This document shows, one piece after another, positions 23,001 to 32,972 of a DNA stretch of 64,000 nt; position 1 is the stretch's first letter; the number at the start of each line of letters is the position of its first letter. Location of the stretch: positions 5,096,001 through 5,160,000 of the forward strand of contig JANTQA010000042.1 in the NCBI GenBank assembly GCA_027625915.1, written 5' to 3'. This DNA comes from Anaeramoeba flamelloides (lineage: Eukaryota; Metamonada; Anaeramoebidae). The notes under the pieces were generated by a model, which was not told where the DNA came from, did not search any database, and saw nothing but the letters and a program-made list of their open reading frames with translations. Made by a program: the position numbers and the translations under genes.

Positions 23001-25538
23001 TTTGATCCAATTTGAAATTTTCAATTTTTCAACAATAGTAAAAAAATCTGAAAATTTTTAATTAAAATTAAACTCGTTTTTTTGAGTAAAAAAATGATAA
23101 AAATATAATATATACGTGAAAGTACCTTACTACCAGTGGCTTTATTTTTCTTTCAAAAAAGTATTTTTTTCTGAAAAAAATGGTTTAAAAAAAAAAAATT
23201 CAAAAAATGAAAAAAGATGTTTTTTTAGGGACAATTTCTTAAATGATGCAATAACATCTTAAATATAGTAGATACAGATTTTTAAACATTCAAAAATGTG
23301 TTTAAATACTTTTAATTTATCATTAATATATATATATATTTTTTACATACTTTTAGAGAGAAAATTTTCATCATTTTTTGTTTCCACTTGTGATGAAAAA
23401 AGAGGTTAATTTACAAAAAAAAAAAAAAAAGAATAATGAAAAATAAATGTCTGTGAAAAAAAGTCAAAGTGCACCCATCATTTTTTCTAAAAAAATGGAA
23501 CCGTCTGTGGATTACAATAAAAAACATTCAAAAAAATCATTGGTTAACTTTGGATTTGTGTAGTTTCTATTATTTTTTTCTCAAAAGGGTGAATAATTCC
23601 TCAACTATCATTCCCAAATCTTCTTTATTTTATCAATAGAAACTAATTTAATTCTTTTCAAAAATTCTATGTTGAAAAAAAAGGTTTCTGTGTTTTCTGT
23701 GACTTTTTTTTCTGAAAAGTATAATATTCTTATTGATTGATTGATTGATTGATTGATTTACTGGGGGGGAAGGGGTAATTAAAGAAAATTTATCACATTA
23801 ATAAAAAAAGAGAAGAAGAAAACTACTTAAAATATTATAATAAAATAATAATAATCTCATTTACCTTACCAAATTAAAAGTTTATTCACTTTAGTGGGGT
23901 TTTATTGTGTTTTTTGTTTATTCCGAGAATCAATAGATTTTTCGGAATAAACAGAAGACCTCAAGAAGTTCATCGTTATCTTTTCCAGAATTCAAAAGAA
24001 TTTAGTAAAATTAATTGATTTTACTTAATTCTTATGAATTCTGGAAAAGTGCCGTTAGGTTTTTTTTAATTAAAGAAATTAAAAGAAATTTTCAAAAATT
24101 TTCTTTTTATTTCTCAGATTATAAAAAAACCTAGGCACTCTATGACAATATACAGAACTTGAGGATATGTCTTCAAAATTCACGGGGGTGGTTAGAAAAT
24201 AAATAGAAAGATTATCAATAATAAATAAAAATCCCACTATCTGTGATTAATAATTGGTATTCCACTATTGTTAAGTTTTTTTTAATTTAAAAGAATGTAG
24301 TGAAATTTATGATTTTACTCAATTCTTTTAAATTAAAATAAAATAAAAAAACTAGGAACTTGCTCTCATATCGGGGCACTATTTACCTGAATTTATATAT
24401 TTTTTACTATTATAAAGATTTTTTATTTTCATTTTTCTTATTAGTTTTTCTTTATTGCCTAAAGTTTTCGAACAATAAAAGCTTTGATGATAAATTCTCG
24501 ACAAGAACAATAAATTCCATAATCTTTATTAATCATATTAAAGCTCTTCTGAGTGTTTTTTTATACGAATAACTTTTTCGTTTAGAATTTTTTGAACTAA
24601 TATTTTTGAGAATTTTTTTTTTTTAATTTGATTCTGATAAATTTATATCTTTTGCAATAACCAAATGGAATGATTTATATTTCCATAATATTGAGTGCAA
24701 TAATTACACATTTTTTACATTTTCCCATTTTTCTAAATGCGTCGTATTCATATTTATTTTTTAAGGCATACGAAAATCTATTTAATCCATTTGATAAAGT
24801 TAGAAAAAAAATCTAATATACCTCTGGATTAGCATTGTTAAAATTTATTTATTTTATGAATAGAATATAATTTGATACTTTTCAAAAATGATTGGTTGAA
24901 AAAAACTGTTTTCTGTAATGTTCAAATTTGAAATTTTAATTTTTTACGTTTTCAAACAAATCCCTTAATCATAATTTCTTTTTCTATTTTTTTCTTTTTT
25001 TTTTTTTTATTTATATTTTCTAAATTTTCCTTCTTCTATTTTCATTTCATTTTGCTTTTTTTTGCATTTTTTTTGTTTTTATTAAAATAGACAATCTCTA
25101 AAAGAAATTTTATTGGATGAAAAATACTCTTCAAAACTTTCTAATTTAAAAGCAACCGAGGAATTAAAACTATTTAATACTTTCTTAGAACTACTCCAAA
25201 ATGAACCAGATAAAGTAGTTTATGGGTTTAAGCATGTTTCAATTGCCAATGAAAGAAATATAATTGACAAGTTAATGGTGACAGATAGTCTCTTCCGCTC
25301 CGCTGATTTAAAAACAAGGCAGGGGTATGTATCACTTGTGGAATCTGTCAAAAAAAAGAGAGGCAAAGTGCACATTTTTTCATCTCGTCACTCGAGTGGA
25401 GAACAATTACAACAAATGTCTGGTGTTGTTGCCATCCTTAACTCGCCAATAACAGATCTTGAATCAGAGAATTCTGATGATGAATATTCAGATGAATTGA
25501 CTGAAAGTGAAGATAGTGATGAAAAGGATGAAAAATAA
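11738..25538 (+). CDS. pelo: Pelota/Dom34, ribosome-rescue factor (three exons)
   Basis: Exons 11738-12022, 17074-17537 and 25091-25538 encode 398 residues (family about 385). The joins are phase 0 (AAA|GTAATT to TAG|AAT) and phase 2 (AT|GTAAGT to AAATAG|A). Residues 1-130 are the Sm-like N domain (MKLVKKSI, EDIWHLYNLISVGD). Residues 135-270 are the eRF1-type central domain (EGLAHICLIT, ILASPGF, HSSSGHIQSLKE) without a GGQ loop, as in Pelota. Residues 271-371 are the C domain (VYGFKHV, DSLFRS, IFSSRHSSGEQL), followed by an acidic Ser/Glu/Asp tail. Known role of the family: with Hbs1 it splits stalled ribosomes in the cytoplasm (no-go and non-stop decay). All three exons align in order, so the gene looks intact despite 12.6 kb of intron. 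Confidence 0.95.
12540..13110. repeat. Degenerate direct repeat, family G
   Basis: Two units about 330 bp apart share TTGGATAAAATTTCAGCC-like starts, TTATCTTTTTTCAATAATT, TAGTTGAACC and an ATCCCATTTATTCTTCAAAT-like end. The CCCATTTATTCTTCAAATACCAGTA-type motif recurs at 36.8-37.8 kb and 53.4-53.8 kb, so this is a dispersed family. No intact coding sequence. Confidence 0.5.
13235..13254 (+). repeat. (CAA)n microsatellite
   Basis: About six uninterrupted CAA units within Pelota intron 1. Confidence 0.8.
13278..14154 (+). mobile_element. TIR element family F, copy 1 (interrupted)
   Basis: The ends AGCTATTTCCAAAAATGTG and (complement) AGGTATTTCCAAAAAAGTG are inverted and flanked by TA. The interior matches four other copies (16288-16889, 44110-44690, 59151-59729, 61975-63410), including AATAATTCAATTTGTTT and the TTAATTTGATATTATCGAT side. 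This copy is about 300 bp longer because a family H element sits in it. No intact frame. Confidence 0.8.
13412..13707. mobile_element. Small foldback element, family H, copy 2, inside F copy 1
   Basis: The ends GCCATTTTAAAAAAATGAG and (complement) GCAGTTTTAAA are inverted and bordered by TATA on both sides (13408-13411, 13708-13711). The internal inverted blocks (AGTTTTCTGTTTTAA, GAATTTAAACTTTTT) and C-rich centre (CCTCCACCCCTC) repeat the plan of copy 1. Removing it restores the normal length and order of family F. Confidence 0.75.
14690..15160 (+). repeat. Dispersed repeat family M, copy 1, with GATTTCTGT microsatellite
   Basis: It starts ACCCATCATTTTTTC and includes AAAATCATCTTTATTTTATT, GATACTTTTCAAAAATTTT and a run of TTTCTGTGA units (14883-14948). 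The same order occurs at 23.46-23.72 kb and, in part, at 24.84-24.93 kb. The overlapping short open frames here are products of the microsatellite. Confidence 0.55.
15640..15765. other. GC-richer island in Pelota intron 1
   Basis: About 125 bp are less AT-rich than the surroundings (CTTCGCCTTCAG, ACCGGGTACAACC, GAGCCGGTGGTATCCG). A 34-codon plus-strand frame from the ATG near 15641 and a similar minus-strand frame both exist. It could be a decayed gene fragment or a noncoding RNA; nothing was recognised. Confidence 0.3.
16288..16889 (-). mobile_element. TIR element family F, copy 2
   Basis: The ends AGGTATTACTGAAAAAGTG and (complement) ATCCATTTCCAAAAAAATG are inverted and TA-flanked. It lies in the opposite orientation to copy 1. 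A minus-strand frame carries KTYNCILFFKKIFVSSPY and FFIEI, matching frames in copies 3 and 4. Confidence 0.75.
17035..17073 (+). repeat. (TTA)n microsatellite forming the 3' splice site
   Basis: About 12 TTA units run directly into the TAG acceptor of Pelota exon 2, replacing a normal pyrimidine tract. Confidence 0.9.
17840..18412 (+). repeat. Dispersed repeat family K, copy 1
   Basis: It shares long stretches with 32447-32972, including CACTTCAAAACTGACATAGT, ACTCATAAAAA and TTTTTCACCGTAA. The middle forms a hairpin (CAAAGAGAGACA against TCTCTCTCTTTG) that is kept, with different bases, in copy 2. Confidence 0.7.
20176..20263 (+). repeat. Compound GATA/GTTA microsatellite
   Basis: Alternating TAGATAGATA and TTAGTTAGTTA tetranucleotide units over about 90 bp. 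Confidence 0.85.
20360..20862 (+). repeat. Dispersed repeat family Q, copy 1
   Basis: About 500 bp align in order with 27240-27760: TTAATCAATTCTAGAAGAAA, AATTGATCCAACGAAA, AAAAATGAAATGAAAA and GTATTTCCAATTTCAATGAA with modest divergence. No coding sequence or terminal repeats identified. Confidence 0.7.
20990..21890 (+). repeat. Three tandem units of about 280-330 bp (family L), rich in palindromes
   Basis: Units begin near 20990, 21300 and 21590. Each carries TTTTGTTCCAAATTG-type, GTTTGRTAGTTTAAACYATC-type and ACATTC-NNNN-GAATGT-type palindromes and an ACATTAGGAA...TTAATGTT pair, in the same order. The spacing of the central palindrome is about 280 then 326 bp. Confidence 0.75.
23460..23720 (+). 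repeat. Dispersed repeat family M, copy 2
   Basis: It repeats the order of copy 1: CACCCATCATTTTTTC, AACTTTGGA, TCTTCTTTATTTTAT, CTTTTCAAAAATTCT and GGTTTCTGTGTTTTCTGTGA. Confidence 0.55.
23732..23758 (+). repeat. (GATT)n microsatellite
   Basis: Six consecutive TGAT units. Confidence 0.85.
23760..24375 (+). repeat. Palindromic repeat family N, copy 2
   Basis: It contains a 69-bp hairpin at 23981-24049 (TTTTCCAGAATTCAAAAGAA against its complement), a second weaker hairpin at about 24271-24350, and CCTAGGCACTCTAT at 24130. The whole block matches 58430-58960 in order, including GGTATTCCACTA. Confidence 0.65.
24836..24925 (+). repeat. Dispersed repeat family M, partial copy 3
   Basis: Only the ATTTGATACTTTTCAAAAAT and TTTTCTGTAATG part of family M is present. 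Confidence 0.45.
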
Positions 25539-27239
25539 TCCCTTTCTTAAAGTATGATTTTGCATCAAACAAAATGGGTTGTTGTTTTTTTTTTTTTTTT
25601 AGATTTTAATTTTCGATAAATTAAGCTTTCATTTTTATTTTCATTTTCATTTTTGATTTCTTTTTTTTTTTTTTTTTTTTTTTATTATTTAAAAACAACA
25701 TTTCAAAATATTTATTTATTTATTTATTTTATTATTCTTAAAATATTAATATTTTCACATAACAACAAAATTATATATTAATGAAATAAAATCTTATTAC
25801 CATTTATTATTTGTTTTTTTTTTTTTTATTTTTTTACTTATTTACCAACTAGAGGGATAAATATTTAATTTTTTTTCCTTTCATATTATCTTATTTTTTT
25901 TTTATGGTGTCTTTTAGTTTTCTGTACATGTGTGTGTAAAAAGATAAGATACTTTATTAATAATTAAGATGGAAATGACAAAGAAAAATAAGAATTTAAT
26001 TAAACCAAAACATGTAAAAGGGGTAAATATTAAGAATTTTATGGCTAGAATGGGATTATTGAAAAGAAATTTTTTTTGAATTTTCAATTGGTTAATTTTT
26101 GAATGGTTCTTTTTTACTACTAATTTTACAGAAAAACTTTTAAATTATTCTTTTACAAAATGTATTCTACTGACTGATCTGTAAATTTGTATACATATTA
26201 AAGAACTAATACTTAAACTTGAAATGTCTTTTTAATATTACATTAATCCCTTTTTAAGGGGTTATCTAATATATCAAAAAAAAATAAATTGAGCTTGTGT
26301 TTTAGTTCTCAAAATTAATTTTTTTTTTGATCATTTGGCTTAGATAACAACTTTTTTTTTTTACTCGTTCATTTAGAACAAATTTTTCTCAAATAAAATG
26401 AGCAAAGTAAAAATTCTTGAAATGAATTTCAGGTTAAAACAGTAAAAAAAATTGTTTAAAATTTTAAATCCCATTACGTCCACTGCATTCCTGAAACAGT
26501 TATTCTAATTCTACCATGAAAATTTATAAGATATGGAAATTGGCAGTCTTTTATAAAACTATGTTTTTTGAATATAAAATTCAGTTTCTATCATATCATA
26601 ATATAAATTTACCAATTTCCTTAGCATCATCATAGAATTTTGTACTTTTGATGATAAATGCTATTAAAATGATATGTATGAAGGTTTTTGAAGGGATATG
26701 AAAATTTTACAATTTTACACCTTCTCATAAAAATCATTATTAGTATTTAATTTTTTAAAAACAAATCATAATCAATTATTTTCACCTGGCTATCATCTGT
26801 ACTTTGAATATCAATCCATAATTTGTGTTTTTTTTTTTTTTTTTTTTTGACAACTACGGTTTGGTAAAAAACAATACTGATACGTACACCATTAAAATGA
26901 TATTTTATGATTTGGGTAAAAAAGTGAAACGATAAAAAATGTTCAATACTATTTTTAATTGGGGTGCTTACTAGAAAAGTTAAAAGTGCAATTCGTTTAA
27001 AGAAGAAACAAATTAACTTGAAAGAATAATTAATTATAATAATATCGATCGGACCAACAAACATAATTTAGATTTAATGTTTTCCGTCTTTGAATCCTGA
27101 TAATTTCATTTTGAGATCTCAAAACGATCAAAGAAAGGAATTTACTTACTAAAAGGTGGTTGTAGAAAAAAACAATTCTTGGGTATAATTCTCACTTTTT
27201 TTGTTTATTCATTTATTTTTTCCTTTTATTGATTTATAT

Positions 27240-27760
27240 ATAAACCCCAATTCAAAATTTTTAAAACACCAAAATTCAATTTTTTTGAGAAAAAAATCTT
27301 ATTTAATCAATTCTAGAAGAAATACCAAATTAGAACCATTCACTAATTGAAATTGTTAATAATTGTTGCTAAATTACAATAAAAATTAAACAAAAAATAA
27401 ATAATTATCAATACTAATAAATTATTTGCGTATGTTAAATTTTGGGGATTGATGGGAGAAAGCAAAATAAAAAAATGTTTGTTAAATTTGTTGGAGTTTT
27501 ATTAGGATTATTTATGGATCAATGGTTAGATACCATTGACTAATTTTTTTTTGGGTTATTCTATTTTGAACTCTAAACCTTAATATATTAACAATCTTTG
27601 AAAAAAAATTTGATCGACCGAAATAAGTTACTTATTTCACAAAAATGAAATGAAAAAAAAAAACTAAAAGATGAAAAAATGATTTTGCTATTTTAATAAA
27701 AATCAAAATTATTTCCAATTTGAATGAAATTGAATTATTTTGATGGTAAGAACCGTTTTA
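27240..27760 (+). repeat. Dispersed repeat family Q, copy 2
   Basis: Same order and orientation as 20360-20862, with AATCAATTCTAGAAGAAATA conserved. It is outside any gene, whereas copy 1 is intronic. Confidence 0.7.
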
Positions 27761-29594
27761 ACAATGTTATAAATATTGAATTTTAGTTTACTTTTGTTTT
27801 GAGTAAAATTTTTAATTAAAAATAATATTTTGAGTTTGTTTTTATCCAATTTTGAATATTTTTGGTATCCTGTTATTTTTCAATTAATAAATAAAAATTT
27901 TTATTTCAAGTTCCCAAATGAATAGCAATTTTTACTGCTACAATCAAATTAGCAGAGTAAACATTTTCTCTAAGAGTTAACTCAGGAAGTTTAATTTATT
28001 GTCTAAAAATATCATTTCTAAAAGATGATGTTAAGATCTTTGGTTTTACAATCAACTATTCAAGCAGAAAAATATTTTGGGATCTGCACAAAACTATTTC
28101 GTTTTTTAATTGGAAAATAATAGTATTAATTTTATTTTCTCGACTTTTTATAGCTTTCACTTTTCTTATTCTGTGTACTTTGTTTTATAATAAAATTCAT
28201 AGAAATCAAATTCAGTTTTTGTTTAAAGACGATTAAAGCAATAATGTACTATAAAATTAGAGTTTCTATCAAAATTTTTCGAGGAATAATTAACAATAAA
28301 ATATAAATGTGTTTTTGAAGTTAGAGTATTTTGAAAAAAAAAAGATAATGTCATAATTATTATTTAGATGAATAAAATTAAAAGGCTCAGAAATCTTGGT
28401 TGAAGAATGTCATCCGGTAATCATGAAGTAGCAAAAAGTTATCCATCATAGCCTTTTTTTGTTTTTTATTCATTTCTCTGTTTTTTTTTTTTTGGTAACA
28501 ATCAAAATCTAAAACGAAATTTCAACAGTAAAATAAAATTAAAAAAAAGCACAACCAAATCAAAACAAAAATAAAAAAAAAAACAATAAAAAAGAAAAGC
28601 AAGAATTAAATAAAACAATAAAAAAACAAATAAATTTAGTTATTTCAATAAAGAAAACTTATCCCTCAGGTGATTCATTTATTTTTATGGGTTATCCACC
28701 TTATTGTTTTTTTGAGGCAATCAAAAAACGCTTCAGGGTGGTGATGTTTTAATCATTGGGAAAGCTTTTTACGAAAAAAACTAAGTAACAAAAGAAAAGA
28801 AATTCAAAGGAATTTTGAAAAAAAAAAAAAAAAAAAAAAAAGAAAAGTTAAAAAAATAAAAACTTGTTAGAATAATCAAATTAAAAAAAAATGATTATGC
28901 TTAAACAAAAATTCCTTTTATTACAAAAATGGAAAATAAAAAAAGCAAGTGATTTATCAAAAGATTAAAAATTACGTAATTTCCAGAGACAAATTAAAAT
29001 GAATTTAGAAGGTATCTCTATCTTTGTAAAATTGATTTAAGTCCTTTTAAAGATCTGTAAATTTGTTTTTTGCTATTCGGAATTATACTGATAATAGAAT
29101 TAGAATTGGTTAAAGGAACCGCAACCAAAACACCTTCATGAAATCAAATTGAACAATCTCTTGAAAAATTATCATATTTTCCAACAGAAAAGAAATGCTA
29201 GGACAATTTGAAACAAAAAAAGTTCCATAAGAAAAATGAGAAACAATTCGCTATTCTGTTAAAAATTTATAATTTAACCAAAAGGAACACAAAAGAAAAA
29301 AAGAAACGAAATAAGGAAACACTTTCTTGAAAAGAGTTACACTCTAGTAAGTCAAAAAGTTCTTGAATTCAGTCATTAGAATAGTTATTCACTTAAAGTT
29401 TGTTTCAGTCAATTAGGGAAAAATTCCTTTTTTGTGTTGGTCTTCAACAATTTACCTGTAAAATAATTGCTTGAAAGAATAATAGTATGAACTCTATTTT
29501 TTGAGTGTATTTGTTGTCATCCAAAATGATCTTGAACAGCGAATAACGCCCATTCTTCCAAATTGAATTCTTGTAATTTTTTTCTTCTTCACTA

Positions 29595-30540
29595 CACTAC
29601 AAGGAAAATTTTTTCAAAAAAAAATCTCTAAATTTTGTATTTTTGAAATACACTCATATAATAAACATTATTATACATAACAATTTTCAATGAGGTTTAC
29701 AACTTTAATAGATATTAATAGGAATTGAAAAAAAAATGAAATTTTTCAGTAATACTGATAAATTCAAAAAAATCACAAACAATTTTTAGTTCAATTTCCA
29801 TTTGTTTAAATCTTGTAAACTCGACTTTTAAAGCAGTTCCTTCAATAGAAAATAGTTACCGAAAAGGAATTTTTGAAGGACCAACTAATTTACAATGTTT
29901 CTTAACATTTAAAATAATGAAACGCTTTCAATAAAAACTAAAGTAAAAACTTTTACAAAATGAACTAAAAATTTTCAAACATCTATTTGAATTTATCAGT
30001 ATTATTTTCATTTTTAATTGTAAAATTTTTGAATTTTTTAATTGACTTAGTAGAGAGATAATTTTCAAGTATTTTTTTAATAGTCTAAAAAGGAAACATA
30101 TTTTTCAATTTGAAAATAGCACAAAATATTTCAATCAAAAGATATTGCTAAATTAAATTGAAAATCTGATTTTTTATCTGTTTTTGGAATATTTTTTATC
30201 ATTTTATTTGTTTCTGTGTTTGAGTTTTTATATACATTCCCATTTTTTTCTGCAAATTGTTTTAACATTTATTCGTTTTTCAATATTAATGTTGAATCAA
30301 AAATTAATTCATTTCAACTTTTTCCAATATAAAAATACCCTGAAAATAGGTGTTTTTTTCAAAATTCGGTATTTTTGAAAAGGGGTATTCAGATTTTCAT
30401 GAGTTTAATAGCTATCCTATTTTTATTACATAAAATTATGATAACTTTGAAAAAATAATTTATAAAAGAAATATAACTGAAATCTAATGTATAGTTTAGG
30501 GTAACTTTAATTTTTGGTATTTAAATTTTCCTTGTAGTGT
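29595..30540. mobile_element. TIR element S with CACTACAAGG ends
   Basis: CACTACAAGGAAAATTT at 29595 is mirrored exactly at 30524-30540, 946 bp apart. An inner inverted pair (ACTGATAAATTCAAA near 29755 and its complement near 29990) suggests more foldback structure. The tip resembles CACTA-type termini, but no 3-bp duplication is evident, so the superfamily is unsure. Confidence 0.5.
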
Positions 30541-31319
30541 TGTATCAAGAAATATCTCATTCAAAACCCAATAGTATACCGAATGTTAAAATGGTTTCAT
30601 TTTTTTTCAGTACCACTAACCTGTGTTTTGAAAATTGTTTGTGTTTTTTAAAAATAGAAGAATCGATGCTTTTTGAACAAAATTCTGCAAAATAATTAAA
30701 GATTTGAGATTTTTCATATTGTTCAGGTTAGAATAATTATTGTCTTGGAAACAGGGGTTAGTTTCCAAAAATTGGATTCCCTTCGATTTGTTTGTTGATC
30801 AGAGCTTAAGAGTTGTCAACATTTCAACTGAAAGTTGAGTTTTTAGGGTGATAAATTTTGATTGTTTTTTGAAAATTATCATCTGGACAAGAGTTCAACA
30901 AGATTTTTCATTTGGAAACCACAGAGTCACTAATATAAAATTAAAATGAAAAGATGATCAATTAATAAAAGAAAAAATAAACGATAAAAAAACTTAATGA
31001 AGGGTTGAGAATAACAGTTTAGTTTAATACTGTCTTTGAGAGTGTGAAGTTTTTTGATTTACTGAATTTAAAGATTCACTGAAAAAATATTTTTATTTTT
31101 TAGATCTTCAAAACAACTCATCTGATTTTGATAATAAAGTAGATTTAAATTGTATTTGTATTTTTAACTAAAAATTATAAAAAAATCATTCTTTGAAGTT
31201 AATATGTTACTTATTTGGATTAGTTTTACCTTTCCTTTTGATATTCTATTAATATCCAATTAAAAAGAGAGTTGGAGTTTTTCACTACCTTGATCAAAAT
31301 AATGCGTGCATAAAGACTA

Positions 31320-32235
31320 TTAATCCGTGTTTCAAAATAAAACCACTTGCTTTTTTTTCTTCTTGTACCAAGGGAACATCCAATCCTCTACCAATTAGTG
31401 TACATAAGTTCAAATCAATTTTGAAGGAAAAGGTCTTGTTATTTGTGGTAAAATTTAAATTATCCATGCAAATAGTTGAAAATATTCCATAATATTCTCA
31501 ATATTTTTAAATTTTTTTATTTTTTTGATTAATTAAATTTCATGAAAAATTTACTCTATTTTTTGAGATAAATTTTACTATTTGATCCTTCATTTTTAGT
31601 ATTTCTTTTTAAATAATAGAACTTTTAGAAACCAATACCATATTTTTTTAGGGTTTATTATCAGTTTCTTTTATTGTTTAATGTATTGGCCTTCTAAAAC
31701 AAAAAAAACACGCTTTTTATTTTGAAACACGCATTAAATTTGTTTGCAGGTCTTATTTTGACTACAGTAATTATCATATTTTTTTCACATATATCAAAGT
31801 AAAAGTATTGGGATTGGTTTTCTTAGAATATAGTGATCAACAAAACCTGTACTAGAACATATAGTCTCCATATTTCAAAAATAAAACCAATACTTTTTTT
31901 TACTTATTGTTCTGAATCAATATCTAGTTCGGTACACAATAATTTACCAAAGTTCAAATTTATTTTGGGGGTAAAATCCTTGTTCTGAAATAAAAGTTAA
32001 ATTCCAGTGATCGAAATAAAGCTTGCTCAACCACGATATTGATATTTTATAATAAAATCCTTTGTTATATTTTTCTTCTTGTTTAAATGTAACATCTAAT
32101 TTGGTATCAAACAGTATACCTAAGTTAAAATCGATTTTGAAACTAAACAACTTGATCTTCAAAGTAAATTTTAAATTAGGATTTAAATTTGTTCAAAGTT
32201 TTCAAATTTACTTGATAGTTTTTGAAGCGAAAAAA
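31320..32235 (-). repeat. Three copies of a degenerate coding repeat, family P (P1-P3)
   Basis: Blocks at about 31320-31640, 31860-32010 and 32050-32235 translate on the minus strand to related fragments such as FKIDLNLCTLI...LDVPLVQEEK and FKIDFNLGILFDTKLDVTF. Further copies lie at 43490-43820, 44700-45040 and 63740-64000. They look like decayed copies of one coding segment, perhaps from a transposon or gene family. No family was recognised. Confidence 0.5.
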
Positions 32236-32446
32236 ATATCCGAAATGAGAAAAATCCCATAACACATTTTTTATAACTTAAGGGTCTAGTCATTTAACGC
32301 GAATATGCTCCATATTCAAGAGGTGACCTGAGACCTAAAATAGTATTGAGAAATAGTCCTTCTTTTGGTTGACAAAATTCGAATAACAAAAAAAAATTCC
32401 ATTGGATCTCTTTGATAAATAATTCAAAAAAGAAAAATCAGTTTGA

Positions 32447-32972
32447 AAGAGTTCTCAATTTCTGAAAATCAAAATTTAAAAAAAAAAATTCTACCTTTTC
32501 ATTTTTTATTTTCAAATGGTTAAATTTCTTTAATTTGTAAAAAATTACTTTCTTGAATTTCGCAATCAATTTAATTTGATTTAATCTGATTTGTGGTTCT
32601 TTTGTAACACTATAAATTTGATCAAGTATGAATTATATAATATTCTTAGGATAAAAATAACTCATTTGATAAATGAAAAAAAAGAAAAAGAAAAACACCG
32701 AGATCTCAAAAAGCGCCAAAGAGCGACACTTCAAAACTGACATAGTTGTTTTCAAAATTGTAAATCATAACCATTCTAATTAGAAATTGAGTGCCGGTCT
32801 TTGGCGCTTTTTTCTAAAAATGTCCTCATCTTTAGTTGTTGATTTTTGGAGATCGATCATACACCATAGGTTGGTTGGTTTTTGATTGGTGTTAGGTCCT
32901 CATAAAAACTACAAAAAAATTTTTTTCCATTTCCGAAAAAAATTTTTCACCGTAATGACTTGACCCTTAACA
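32447..32972 (+). repeat. Dispersed repeat family K, copy 2
   Basis: It aligns with 17840-18412 over its length. The central hairpin is a perfect 15-bp stem here: AAAAAGCGCCAAAGA (32708-32722) against TCTTTGGCGCTTTTT (32798-32812). Confidence 0.7.

Larger units (their letters stand above)
18858..23395. repeat. Long-range 16-bp exact inverted repeat
   Basis: CATCACAAGTGGAAAC at 18858-18873 is the exact complement of 23380-23395, 4.5 kb apart in the same intron. Flanks outside and inside are AT-rich and only weakly similar. They may be termini of a large composite element or a chance or relic pairing. Confidence 0.3.
17538..25090 (+). other. Pelota intron 2 (7.55 kb)
   Basis: Intron with a strong GTAAGT donor and an AAAATAG acceptor, interrupting codon 250. 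It holds repeats K1, Q1, L, M2, N2 and M3. A 16-bp exact inverted repeat spans 18858-23395. No gene is seen inside it. Confidence 0.9.
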
